64,000 bases of DNA. Source: Candidatus Protochlamydia phocaeensis. GTDB lineage: Bacteria; Chlamydiota; Chlamydiia; Chlamydiales; Parachlamydiaceae. Shown here in pieces: positions 58,001 to 64,000 of the stretch. The position numbers and the translations under genes are program-made. Position 1 is the first letter of the stretch. Each line of letters begins with the position of its first letter. The notes below the pieces were generated by a model that had not been told where the DNA came from, did no database searches, and saw nothing but the letters and a program-made list of their open reading frames with translations. The stretch spans positions 1 through 64,000 of the forward strand of contig NZ_FCNU01000002.1 in the NCBI RefSeq assembly GCF_001545115.1. Reading direction: 5' to 3'.

Positions 58001-59460
58001 TAGGTTAAAATGTCGTCTGTCAGCAACTGCATGATTTGCTGAAGCTCTTGGTGGCGTTTCCTCTCCCCTGCAAGTACTTGCGCAAAAGCTTGGAAATCCG
58101 CTAACTGTCCAAGTAGACTTGGATATCCCGCTTCAATATCTTTCAGCCTTTCCTCTTCGTGATTTTCAACATTTTTAATCAGCATTTGGTTGAGCAAAGA
58201 AAAAGGCAAAAACTGAGCGTCCGCAGGTACAAGTTTGGCTAAATCAGGAAATAGCTCAAGGGCTTCCGAGAAGTCTTTATTTCCCTGGATAATCTCTTGA
58301 ATAACCTGTTGAGATGCAGGTTTTTTATCTAAATCGGGAAATAGTTTTTGCTGTAATCGCTTATATTCTTCTCGATTGGCTTGATATTTCTCTTCTATAC
58401 TAGCCAATTTTTCCATATTGATATGAGATTCCGCTTTTTTGCAAAAAAGCGAAAGAATACTGACCAAAGCAGGCTGCTTATCATAGTTAGGAATCGTCTC
58501 TTTATTTTGCTCAATCTGCTCGGCCAAATTAGCCATTCCTCTAGCAAGATTGATTTCAATCAGTGTACTGATTAATGCCTGCTGCTCCTGCAAATTATCC
58601 CCAAGCCACCCTTCTTTCGGGAGATTGCTTTGAGCAACTTTTTGCAGCTGGTCCGTCAGAAAACCGGCAAGTTCAATAAATTGCGGATCCTTGGGAAGGG
58701 CGGTGCGGATACGCTCATGCGCATGGGCAATATAAGACGCTTTATCTAAATTTTTGGCGTAATTATTTAAATAGCTTTTAAGAGCGTTTGTTCCTGTTTC
58801 CTTTCCCCATTGAACTAAATTTTCCCCTTGATGCTGGGCTAATCGGCCTCCCGCCTTAGCTAAATCCCAGCCTTTTCCAACTATTGCTCCGCCAACGGAA
58901 TGAACTGCCCCACCTACGCTAGAAAGCGCATTCCAAAAGCGATTTCCGGTTTGAGCTGTTTTCTCTGTCGTTTTCTCAAATTTCTTTTCCTTTACGTCTA
59001 AAGTGGGAAACGAGTTTCCCTCTTCCTGAATGAGGTTTCCGGGAATTTGACTAAGCGGCAATTCCGACTCAAATTCTTTTAAATCTTGCTCAAAAGAGGC
59101 TTGAGCTCCACTTTCATTCTTTCCTGACTCGTCCTCAATTCCCCCTTCATCATCAGAAACCTCGGAACCCTGGTCTTTACCTTTCCCCTCTTCCTTAACA
59201 ATCAATGAGTTACTATTCTGAGTTACCTGAGTTTGAGTGTCGGATGCTGGCGTATCGGCTTTTTTAAACAAATTCCAAGTCCAAAACTTATAATAAGAAA
59301 AATTTGACTTGGGCGGATTTTTTAGTGTCTCTTGCGCCTTTTCATTCGTCACAGTCTCGACTTGATCCTTCTCGATTTGTCCGTTTATCCCTATATCAGG
59401 ATAATCAGGCGGAATAGGAGACGAGTTACCGGAGGGACCTGTTACACGAGGATTAGACAT
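52039..59460 (-). CDS. Giant helical-repeat protein B (2473 aa), unknown function
   Basis: Not recognised. The N-terminal 170 residues are disordered and acidic, followed by a Gly-rich amphipathic stretch (about 178-205, SVGGAVHSVGGAIVGKGWDL) that could contact membrane. From about 230 on it is helical, with coiled coils at about 910-1160. A module of about 270 residues is directly repeated: one copy begins near 1396 (KIQRVVISPEEIARFIN), the next near 1666 (KIQNIKITPEELAESLG); each continues with FAxQYxExMxLR and VLTE(K/R)L. The C-terminal third matches protein A. The end is hydrophobic (about 2360-2385), then Pro/Arg-rich (PKRRPPRGPDLTSAAPAA). No enzymatic motif. Large size, lack of known domains and tandem paralogy suggest a lineage-specific scaffold, surface or effector protein. 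Confidence 0.85.
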   Translation of the reverse strand: MSNPRVTGPSGNSSPIPPDYPDIGINGQIEKDQVETVTNEKAQETLKNPPKSNFSYYKFWTWNLFKKADTPASDTQTQVTQNSNSLIVKEEGKGKDQGSEVSDDEGGIEDESGKNESGAQASFEQDLKEFESELPLSQIPGNLIQEEGNSFPTLDVKEKKFEKTTEKTAQTGNRFWNALSSVGGAVHSVGGAIVGKGWDLAKAGGRLAQHQGENLVQWGKETGTNALKSYLNNYAKNLDKASYIAHAHERIRTALPKDPQFIELAGFLTDQLQKVAQSNLPKEGWLGDNLQEQQALISTLIEINLARGMANLAEQIEQNKETIPNYDKQPALVSILSLFCKKAESHINMEKLASIEEKYQANREEYKRLQQKLFPDLDKKPASQQVIQEIIQGNKDFSEALELFPDLAKLVPADAQFLPFSLLNQMLIKNVENHEEERLKDIEAGYPSLLGQLADFQAFAQVLAGERKRHQELQQIMQLLTDDILTYLFPNKVQDVVIPRFGLLNISYAQNYLYNNIRDLVAAFLQKSYEPLALDIDRRKKWEEVVQNRIGSQVSIPDLMIAPTNFLVGYGKNYIQSDPRAINLVEWALSAVAEPTKEGEANPANITKNQVLSNLSQAELAGWLVESAQAMLHTQDPHLLNAGFFIQSVLNELTLGLLAKGAEVLIPEGHQVKEDQLVKELAERIYDHYKSLQQGKAVPEAFWENIVKDLPLPPTLKNLIAKKLVEQAEKYQKTLRENTILEEVRALHANALKKFSGYENAGQFIAISETISNQLVKTVLENNIDLVSKWGAGQTIEELVEQYLPGIKVSDELKKWLKNNISALSSEEEGQIAEPVALIKQGIQAVILTALSNTIEMNFSNSELYAAQLLKNIHTSVQKAFPSFTEEQKKELRAAIDLQDKIRANKAQIEELRKLAADQPFKGLDWLQINLIKQVLRSEQLATRADDYVTSLEAKKNDILEKLRVNSPLAWDDSELDKIRSALAFRQVVQQELAEARAQKPSLTEMAFLMEKRDRLNADKELEKELASDTKKTAQELAQYEILIGLLNYPTEKLQLISDVLNIDKTLQHARLELEHLNKDLEQAHQNVQFENMSLDKTNKKEWSAAINWMGKILDSRRTTKQLIAENQELAQELEAHMEPFRLLANELTALIGLEQKNKLGLPAVLENRIWPLIEQAKEKTIPLILFDQVSPMLLPVMEIEENRAKLQKLAQGNKLLSDLSHATAEDLIGKIPDFITSYRPFADLILKVAKYTNRSASNISRMDKALRATMLKLGKEVIVADRIKSLLGDKVAADRVNAVAETLYQATQAAGPEGVTKTTIFRLLKQENPKEAVNILDKKAQELAYQLNTLLINSGKTKLTEEHLIEAYTTFSGANLTAAEKEELIKDLEKEEAVTKIQRVVISPEEIARFINDAIPGATELHALLAPQIQAVISGDDKTFEENRGFAKQYVEAMILRLCVKIASANEGENVLAVLTEKLKNMALDSDLIENKTREEAARIMIDKAFSDIAGIESEADLKGVPLALQKLVYKTLKEQAYLQISPMLFPMIERTQNKQLLDRLSGSKMMSNLAKALANDVMYLLPAGLSSYLPITKQLWVDLSGKEPTNEQVEAFADKIREMMKNSPDKHVYNRKLFELYEAVSQTTLTDEQKTNLRKTLNEKGYKSKIQNIKITPEELAESLGNFLPHIEGSLQKSVAEAFQDLTRNESEAYQNISGFAGQYIEGMLLRIFIKIAEKNPRERGKDSLVVLTERLLNLATSKYQETKDRNFEEVAKELNDAVLKDVLGINSKEDLEGLPPPLKAKVYNALKDVLGTMAVKVYSGLKTLDSDQPAIKEARKELKRFGVEENSQRAYADILAEDLANMVVSAVPHTLTEIAGGTNMRGVTLISKSVQDHLQELSRGNLQVAGLLLNYAKAPLFETMLSNNLAKIGDPNQLVTDKKKAADLISNLVVVPLNGVLSKAVDFEKQRGADFNRKLMVNVLKVATNHWKTLNEAKKLAALEGRSHISHADFVKSSPQLHPAVPVAPVSYAQSLAAIKEKLQGALTDEQLDRLEKEIREMVKAEEKDIKIFTAQDLIDKINEIKGEPISDARRRALKKINPVTNKSVMDLIHEEAQAIKKQRQEAFYDPTSRLLLKMIFPKGKDDLEFVPEELRKQTWKILKKNLFPKMLPMIMETVLEQNKLKKMVLKSLETLKDNLDQEIVLDHTPPEDPSLDELDAASGALMVEVLETIELPSWIKKKLKDPRTGEVNPALVRSLGATLRKQFNETFIKDKLEVALKAAVQRDEHGNPTLHYDTSSQAEKAEARRREGAALDVRLRKTSRELVDSSISYFIRSTWKKAQAKFDRAIQGIAGKFGMKIKRALDAVFRFVFFKIIGTALAFLFSPIKDWAKNKLYDYIMLDRNRDSIMEFLTRIPEDQPVESLHAVYNEDLAYKLAEALRTTVEDVMKTPIPEPKRRPPRGPDLTSAAPAA

Positions 59461-59852
59461 AAGAAACTCCTACAGGAAACAAAAAAAAATCTCATAGTTA
59501 TTTATCTAAATCTATAATAACAAAATAAACGTTATTAGTAAACAAAACGATGTCAAAAAATTAATCTTAAAATAAAATTAAAGAAAACCAAAAATAATCT
59601 TTAAAATTTATTGCGCTTCACCTAGTTTTTTTCTTAAAACTTAACAGCCCGTCAATTCAATTTTAAGAAAGAAGCCCCATATGGTAACGCATAATGGGCA
59701 GTCCAGGGATTTGCCTGGTCGATTAGTTAAGTGCTCGCTTGTCCTTTTCTTTTATTTTTGTATAAAATATATGCTAAATAGGATGTCAATTTAAAGGATT
59801 TTTTGGCAACCTTTAAATTAAACAATTAACTTTAATTCTAAATTTCAACTCT
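59461..59852. other. Spacer with a hairpin block between giant protein B and radC
   Basis: 392 bases, AT-rich at both ends. A compact, less AT-rich block at about 59675-59740 contains GCCCCAT...ATGGGC and CCAGGGATTTGCCTGG, two adjacent hairpins, then a T-rich stretch (CCTTTTCTTTTATTTTTG, 59740-59757). This could be a small RNA with its terminator (plus strand) or a two-hairpin terminator. It matches no RNA family that I can recognise. Confidence 0.3.
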
Positions 59853-60539
59853 TTAATTAAAATTAAATCCTTTCTGGCGTAAAGAAATAAAAGAGTCTTT
59901 TCCAATAATTAAGTGATCGTGCAAAGGAATGCTGAGCAAATGGCTGGCCTCAACGAGTACCCGCGTCAATTCAAAATCTTGAGGAGAGGGAGTAGGATCG
60001 CCGCTTGGATGATTATGCGCAACAATTAAGCTAGCCGCTTTATGGCGGATACAAGGATAAAAGACTTCTCGCGGATGAACGAGGGCTTGCGAAAGGCTGC
60101 CAATGGAAACAATTTCATGGCAAATGATATATCCCTTTGTATCCTGCAGAATGACAACAAAGATTTCCCGCGTCTCTTTTTCCATTTCTTCTTTTATGAG
60201 CTGATAAGCATGGATGGGATGCTCGATCTTGCACCGCGGTTTAATCAGCTGCCGGGAGGCTCGCATACCGAGATTTAAAGCGGCCTTTAATTGGATGGCC
60301 TTTGCTTGCCCAATTCCTTTGACCTCCAGCAATTCTGCCATTGTGGCCTCAGCCAATTTTTGTAAACTTCCGAAGCGAGCAATGAGGTGCTGGGCGAGCT
60401 GAAGAACAGGGGTTGTTTTAGTTCCGCTTCCCAAAATTAAAGCAATTAACTCGACAACAGATAAAGACTCAGCCCCGAAACGCAATAACCTCTCTCGGGG
60501 TCGGTCTTCTTCTGGCAAACGTTGAATTGAATAATCCAT
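59853..60539 (-). CDS. radC: RadC family JAMM/MPN protein
   Basis: Protein named for DNA repair, though its role in repair is disputed; the fold is a JAB/MPN metalloprotease-like domain. ATG 60539 is preferred (228 residues), just after the hflX stop, because homologues start with a YSIQRLPEEDRPRERL-type sequence; an upstream in-frame ATG at 60581 would add 14 residues and overlap hflX. An N-terminal helix-hairpin-helix (LLEVKGIGQAKAIQLKAAL) and the metal motif His175-x-His177...Asp188 (HNHPSGDPTPSPQDF) are intact. Last gene of the operon with hflX. Confidence 0.94.
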   Translation of the reverse strand: MDYSIQRLPEEDRPRERLLRFGAESLSVVELIALILGSGTKTTPVLQLAQHLIARFGSLQKLAEATMAELLEVKGIGQAKAIQLKAALNLGMRASRQLIKPRCKIEHPIHAYQLIKEEMEKETREIFVVILQDTKGYIICHEIVSIGSLSQALVHPREVFYPCIRHKAASLIVAHNHPSGDPTPSPQDFELTRVLVEASHLLSIPLHDHLIIGKDSFISLRQKGFNFN

Positions 60540-60543
60540 TTTT

Positions 60544-61884
60544 TTACTTATGAGTCTTATCAATGAGCTGATAATGCGCATATTTATTGGCTATGGGAAT
60601 GGGAAGATCTACGCGCAGTAAGACATCATTTTCTTCATAGTCTTGGTTTAGGACATTTCCGGAACGCATAATCTCGCTAACGGCGGCATATTCGCTCTGT
60701 GGAATGCGCATTTCAACAATTGTGCGCTGACGCTTCAGCTCTTGAATCATCACCTCTTGCAGATCATCGAATCCTTCGCGCTTCAAAGCAGAAATGAGAA
60801 CATTTTTGGGATAACTCATGCGAATGCGATGGATCATGTGGGGATTTTCGCATTTATCAATCTTATTTAAAACTGTAATGATAGGTTTGCGGCCGGCGCC
60901 TAACTCCTTAAGCACTTCATACGTTGTCGCCGCCTGCTCTTCTGCCATGGGATGACTGACATCAACGAGATGCAATAAGATATCTGCCTCTAAAGCTTCT
61001 TCCAATGTACTTTTGAAAGCAGCAACTAGTAAATGAGGAAGTTTGCGAATAAAACCCACGGTATCAATAAGAAGAATATCTTGATTATTCTTGAGCGTAA
61101 ATTTTCGCGTCGTCGTATCCAAAGTGGCAAACAGCTTGTCTTCCACAAATACGCCAGCTTCAGTCAAAGCATTCAGCAAAGTAGATTTCCCGGCATTGGT
61201 ATAGCCAATAATCGCAAAAACGGGAATTTCGGAGCGAGTACGAGACTGGCGCTGAGTCTCTCGATTGGCGCGCACCTCTTCAATTTCTTTTTGCAGCTGA
61301 TCGATTTTGCGTTTAAGGATGCGGCGGTCAATTTCAATTTGCTTCTCGCCTTCTCCCTTTAAATAAGCGCCCCCGCCTCCTGCGCCGGAAGTTCCTGCCT
61401 GTCTCGATAGGTGTGTCCACATGCGTTTCAAACGAGGCACTTCATATTTAACTTTTGCCAATTCAATCTGTAGCCTGGCCTCTTTCGTCTGTGCTCTTTG
61501 TCCGAATACTCCCAAAATGACTTCAGTCCGGTCCATCACAGGGATGATAAACGCTTTTTGCAAATTTCTTTGCTGAGCAGGAGTAATTTCATCATCAAAA
61601 ATAACTAGATCTACCTGCAATTCTTTCGATAATTGAATAAGCTCTTCCAATTTTCCTTTGCCAATATAAATGGAGGCATCAAATTTGCGGATGGCACAAG
61701 GCATTTTACAGGCCGTTTCTATTCCATAGGTGCGGGCTAATAATTCAAGTTCATCTAAATGTTCTTCGCAAATTTTTTTATTTGACGGACCTTGATAAAC
61801 AGAGACTAAAAGAGCGCGTTGGATTTTTTCTTCTTCATGCGAAATTAGGGTCGACTCTTTATGTATATTTTTCTCATTTGCCAT
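60544..61884 (-). CDS. hflX: HflX ribosome-associated GTPase
   Basis: GTPase that splits stalled or heat-stressed 70S ribosomes. 446 residues. An N-terminal HflX domain (about 25-195, with VDLVIFDDEITPAQQRNL and MDRTEVILGVFGQRAQTKEARLQIELA) and the Gly-rich GTSGAGGGGAYLKGEGEKQIE loop precede the G domain: Walker A GYTNAGKST near 227-235, DTVGFIRKLPH, NKID. The C-terminal part is short. ATG 61884. In Chlamydia hflX is also next to a PhnP-like hydrolase, as here (10 bases upstream). Confidence 0.97.
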   Translation of the reverse strand: MANEKNIHKESTLISHEEEKIQRALLVSVYQGPSNKKICEEHLDELELLARTYGIETACKMPCAIRKFDASIYIGKGKLEELIQLSKELQVDLVIFDDEITPAQQRNLQKAFIIPVMDRTEVILGVFGQRAQTKEARLQIELAKVKYEVPRLKRMWTHLSRQAGTSGAGGGGAYLKGEGEKQIEIDRRILKRKIDQLQKEIEEVRANRETQRQSRTRSEIPVFAIIGYTNAGKSTLLNALTEAGVFVEDKLFATLDTTTRKFTLKNNQDILLIDTVGFIRKLPHLLVAAFKSTLEEALEADILLHLVDVSHPMAEEQAATTYEVLKELGAGRKPIITVLNKIDKCENPHMIHRIRMSYPKNVLISALKREGFDDLQEVMIQELKRQRTIVEMRIPQSEYAAVSEIMRSGNVLNQDYEENDVLLRVDLPIPIANKYAHYQLIDKTHK

Positions 61885-61893
61885 AGTAAATCC

Positions 61894-62685
61894 TTAGGAT
61901 GGGTTCCCAAATTCAATTTCCAATCCATCATAGGCCAGCTTAATATGATCGGGCAGATAGGCATTGGTTTTTTCATGATCTAACTCATGCGAAAGATGAG
62001 TCAGCCACACTCTTTCGGCTTTGGTTCGATGGGCAAAGTCAACGGCCTCATCGACGGAGAAATGCAAAGGCGAAGGAGTATGGCGAAGTGCGCTGATAAT
62101 GAGCGTTTTTATCCCTTGCAATTGTTCAAAAAGGGTATGCGAGAATAAGCGGATGTCAGAAAGATAGGCTAAATCCCCAAATCGGAATCCATTCACAAGC
62201 ATGCCCCCTTGCTCGTATGTCATATATCCAATAGATAAGCCGATAAAATCGACGCTTCCTTCGCGCTGCGGCGGAAGAATTTGCAACTGAATGCGCGGAA
62301 CAAAGGTTTCATCCGGATCCTCTGATCTAAAAATATAGTAATAGCGCATTTGAAGCTCCAAAGCCGTTTCCTCAGAGAGCAAAGCTGGCAGCGGATTCTC
62401 TCTCCTGTAATAAATGGGCCGCAAATCATCGACCCCAGAGGTGTGGTCATGATGGGCATGCGTCAATAAGATACCGTCCAGCATTGTGATATGATGGCGA
62501 AGGGCTTGCTGCCGAAAATCCGGCCCCGGATCAATCAATAGTTTCTTCTGCTCTGTTTGGATAAGAACGGAAGGGCGGAGGCGCTGATTGTAAGGAGAAG
62601 CAGAAGAGCAGACAGCACAACTGCACCCAATGACCGGTACACCTACCGAAGATCCTGTACCTAAAAATAACAATCGACCTTTCAT
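61894..62685 (-). CDS. PhnP-like metallo-beta-lactamase-fold hydrolase
   Basis: Binuclear-metal phosphodiesterase-like enzyme of the PhnP/RNase Z-related group; substrate unknown. ATG 62685 is chosen: it overlaps the upstream TGA as ATGA, and the protein then starts MKGRLLFLGTGSSVGVPVIGC, the family N-terminus (263 residues). A frame open further up to 62754 lies inside the neighbour. Metal motif HAHHDH at residues 76-81, preceded by LLIDPGPDFRQQALRHHI; Cys pair CSCAVCSS near 22-29 as in PhnP-like proteins; late His in LTHLSHELDHE. Second gene of the block ahead of hflX. Confidence 0.92.
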   Translation of the reverse strand: MKGRLLFLGTGSSVGVPVIGCSCAVCSSASPYNQRLRPSVLIQTEQKKLLIDPGPDFRQQALRHHITMLDGILLTHAHHDHTSGVDDLRPIYYRRENPLPALLSEETALELQMRYYYIFRSEDPDETFVPRIQLQILPPQREGSVDFIGLSIGYMTYEQGGMLVNGFRFGDLAYLSDIRLFSHTLFEQLQGIKTLIISALRHTPSPLHFSVDEAVDFAHRTKAERVWLTHLSHELDHEKTNAYLPDHIKLAYDGLEIEFGNPS

Positions 62686-63269
62686 AAATTTGTATGTGCG
62701 GTAAAGAGAGCCATAATTGTTTGATAAAGGCCTGAATGATAAAAATAGGCCCATTCCATTCCTTGGCCGTCGCCATGCAGCTGTACCCGAAAATAGTCAT
62801 TTTCGGCAAATTGAATTATTTGAACGATTTTAGAGCCGGGAGCAAATCCAGATACATCTATGCGTAAATTTGTTGTCAATAAGGTAGGATGAGCGGAATT
62901 GAAAGCCCTTTCTATTTCTGCCGTCACATTTTCTAGGCTTTTATCAGAAGAAACCAAATGATAAAACTGTTCATATTCATCCGAAGGAATGACAAGTTGA
63001 TGCCTTTTTCCCAATTTGCGATCAAAATAGGAAAACTCATTTTTATCAAAGATGAAACGAACATTTTGACCCGTTTGAGGATGCTTGTCTCTCAAATTAA
63101 TTTGGCTCAGCGTCAAAGGAGTTAAAATGCTATTTCCAGCCAAATAACGTCCTGTCGGCCCATAAAAATAGAGCATAAAGACGGTCAGCAGGCCTGCACA
63201 AATGATTGCTGCAGATAATAAAAACAAAATGCGCTTGAGTTCTTTTTTAGCACCAGTTCTTATTTCCAC
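62682..63269 (-). CDS. Hypothetical single-pass membrane protein
   Basis: Not recognised. 195 residues. An N-terminal transmembrane helix (about 13-34, ILFLLSAAIICAGLLTVFMLYF) after a Lys/Arg-rich start places the remainder outside the inner membrane. That domain is alpha/beta with FIFDKNEFSYFDRKLGKRHQLV, then a helical SDEYEQFYHLVSSDKSLENV, then strands to the end (IIQFAENDYFRVQLHGDGQGMEW). It heads the operon with the PhnP-like gene, hflX and radC, overlapping the next gene by 4 bases. Function unknown. Confidence 0.85.
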   Translation of the reverse strand: MEIRTGAKKELKRILFLLSAAIICAGLLTVFMLYFYGPTGRYLAGNSILTPLTLSQINLRDKHPQTGQNVRFIFDKNEFSYFDRKLGKRHQLVIPSDEYEQFYHLVSSDKSLENVTAEIERAFNSAHPTLLTTNLRIDVSGFAPGSKIVQIIQFAENDYFRVQLHGDGQGMEWAYFYHSGLYQTIMALFTAHTNL

Positions 63270-63683
63270 TTTTATTCCTTAGAATAAGGTTAAATTTAAA
63301 CAATTGAAACCATTAAAATTTCGATCATACTGCTAATACCAATATTATTCTACTCAAATGCAAGGAGGAAATGACCCTTAATAGAAGGTTCCTTCCTTTC
63401 AATTTTCTTTTATGCTTTCTTTATAGACTGTATTAAAACCCCTCATAATCGATATTTGAGGTTATTCCCTCCCCTTAGCGCTTGTCTTCAAATTGTTAAT
63501 CGCCTGGATTCACGTTCTTTCCAGTCAGATTGCAGTCTACTCGTGTTGGATCAACCAGCCTGCTAAAGAATAAATTCCGGGAAAGTTTCACCTAGCTTAT
63601 CGTGTTTTATCCTGTTATAATTTCTTATCTTCTGTATGATTTTCAAGATTGCCCTGCAAGCAATTGATTAGTTGAGGAAAAAA
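63270..63683. other. Divergent spacer before the FAD oxidoreductase gene
   Basis: 414 bases, containing the dispersed repeat copy at 63424-63480 and a TATAAT at 63616-63621 without a matching -35 box. No gene or RNA is seen in the rest. Confidence 0.4.
63424..63480. repeat. Dispersed repeat, left-arm copy
   Basis: AGACTGTATTAAAACCCCTC then ATAATCGATATTTGAGG and TTATTCCCTCCCCTTAG. Compare AGGCTGTATTAAATCCCATA...CATATTTGAG at 51890. Confidence 0.6.
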
Positions 63684-64000
63684 ATGCACATTGCCGTTAT
63701 CGGAACTGGTTTTTGCGGCCTAGCTGTCGCTTGGCACTTACTCAATCATCCATCCCTTCGGAATTTACATATTCAATTATTTGATAACAAAGAAATTGGA
63801 AAAGGCACGTCCGGTATAGCTGCCGGGCTTTTGCATCCCTTTGCAGGCGCCCATGCCAAACTAAATCGGATGGGAAGAGAAGGAATGGAAGAAACAAAAA
63901 AGCTGATCGAAGTTTCCGCACAAGCGTTGAAAAAATCGGTCACAGCTCCTCAGCCCGGCATTTTGCGGCTTGCTTTAACAGAGGAGCAGCAGCAAGATTA
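63684..64000 (+). CDS. FAD-dependent amino-acid-oxidase-like oxidoreductase (partial, cut by window end)
   Basis: 105 codons are visible. ATG 63684 follows GAGG at 63674-63677. The product begins MHIAVIGTGFCGLAVAWHLL, a Rossmann GxGxxG dinucleotide-binding motif, then ends the first beta-alpha-beta unit with an acidic residue (LFDNKE). GTSGIAAGLLHPFAGAHAKLN is typical of DAO-family proteins, including the C-terminal domain of MnmC. Only the N-terminus is present, so substrate cannot be judged. A flavoprotein acting on amino groups is the reasonable call. Confidence 0.8.
   Translation, partial: MHIAVIGTGFCGLAVAWHLLNHPSLRNLHIQLFDNKEIGKGTSGIAAGLLHPFAGAHAKLNRMGREGMEETKKLIEVSAQALKKSVTAPQPGILRLALTEEQQQD

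Overview
The window comes from a chlamydia of the environmental, amoeba-associated kind (order Parachlamydiales, probably Parachlamydiaceae). This is inferred from gene order and content: bamA-skp-lpxD followed by pdhC/pdhB/pdhA, and hflX next to a phnP-like hydrolase, recall the neighbourhoods I know from Chlamydia. The cell is Gram-negative (two Omp85 proteins, lipid A synthesis, an Mla-type transporter), the DNA is AT-rich, and spacers are unusually long and repeat-laden. Genes absent from animal chlamydiae as I know them (NfeD/FloA, SodC, FluC, a RING-finger protein, two giant proteins) argue against Chlamydiaceae proper. Genus cannot be decided from this sequence.

Layout. 1-1100: tail of an IS transposase and a Cys-rich membrane protein. 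1255-5608: outer-membrane biogenesis (bamA, skp, lpxD). 5907-8560 (minus): a PP2C phosphatase and a membrane protein. 8681-12052 (minus): pyruvate dehydrogenase E2, E1beta, E1alpha. 12538-15014: a cation/dicarboxylate-type symporter and a TVP38 membrane protein. 14992-20001 (minus): a coupled block of nfeD (long, tandem protease domains), short nfeD, floA, a membrane-anchored protein and yggS. 20255-27519: hemL, then tamA-tamB. 27883-32107: a small membrane protein, mlaE-mlaF-mlaD, algH. 32322-35310: a RING-H2 membrane protein, azoR, a structured intergenic segment and a tandem gene pair of which one copy is dead. 35486-40948: rpsI/rplM, miaB, sodC, ligA. 41233-46750: fluC with a DUF190 gene, glgB, a hypothetical protein and mtaB. 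46920-59460 (minus): two giant, helical, mutually related proteins of 1542 and 2473 residues. 59853-63269 (minus): an operon radC-hflX-phnP-like-hypothetical. 63684-end: the start of an FAD oxidoreductase.

Together the genes describe an intracellular Gram-negative bacterium investing heavily in its envelope: BamA and TamA/TamB build the outer membrane, LpxD makes lipid A, Mla moves phospholipids, and NfeD/FloA organise membrane domains. The likeliest host-facing or undescribed components are the giant helical-repeat pair and the RING-H2 protein. The spacers carry at least two families of short dispersed repeats, several long perfect palindromes and one stem-loop-rich segment; these are the main non-coding signals.
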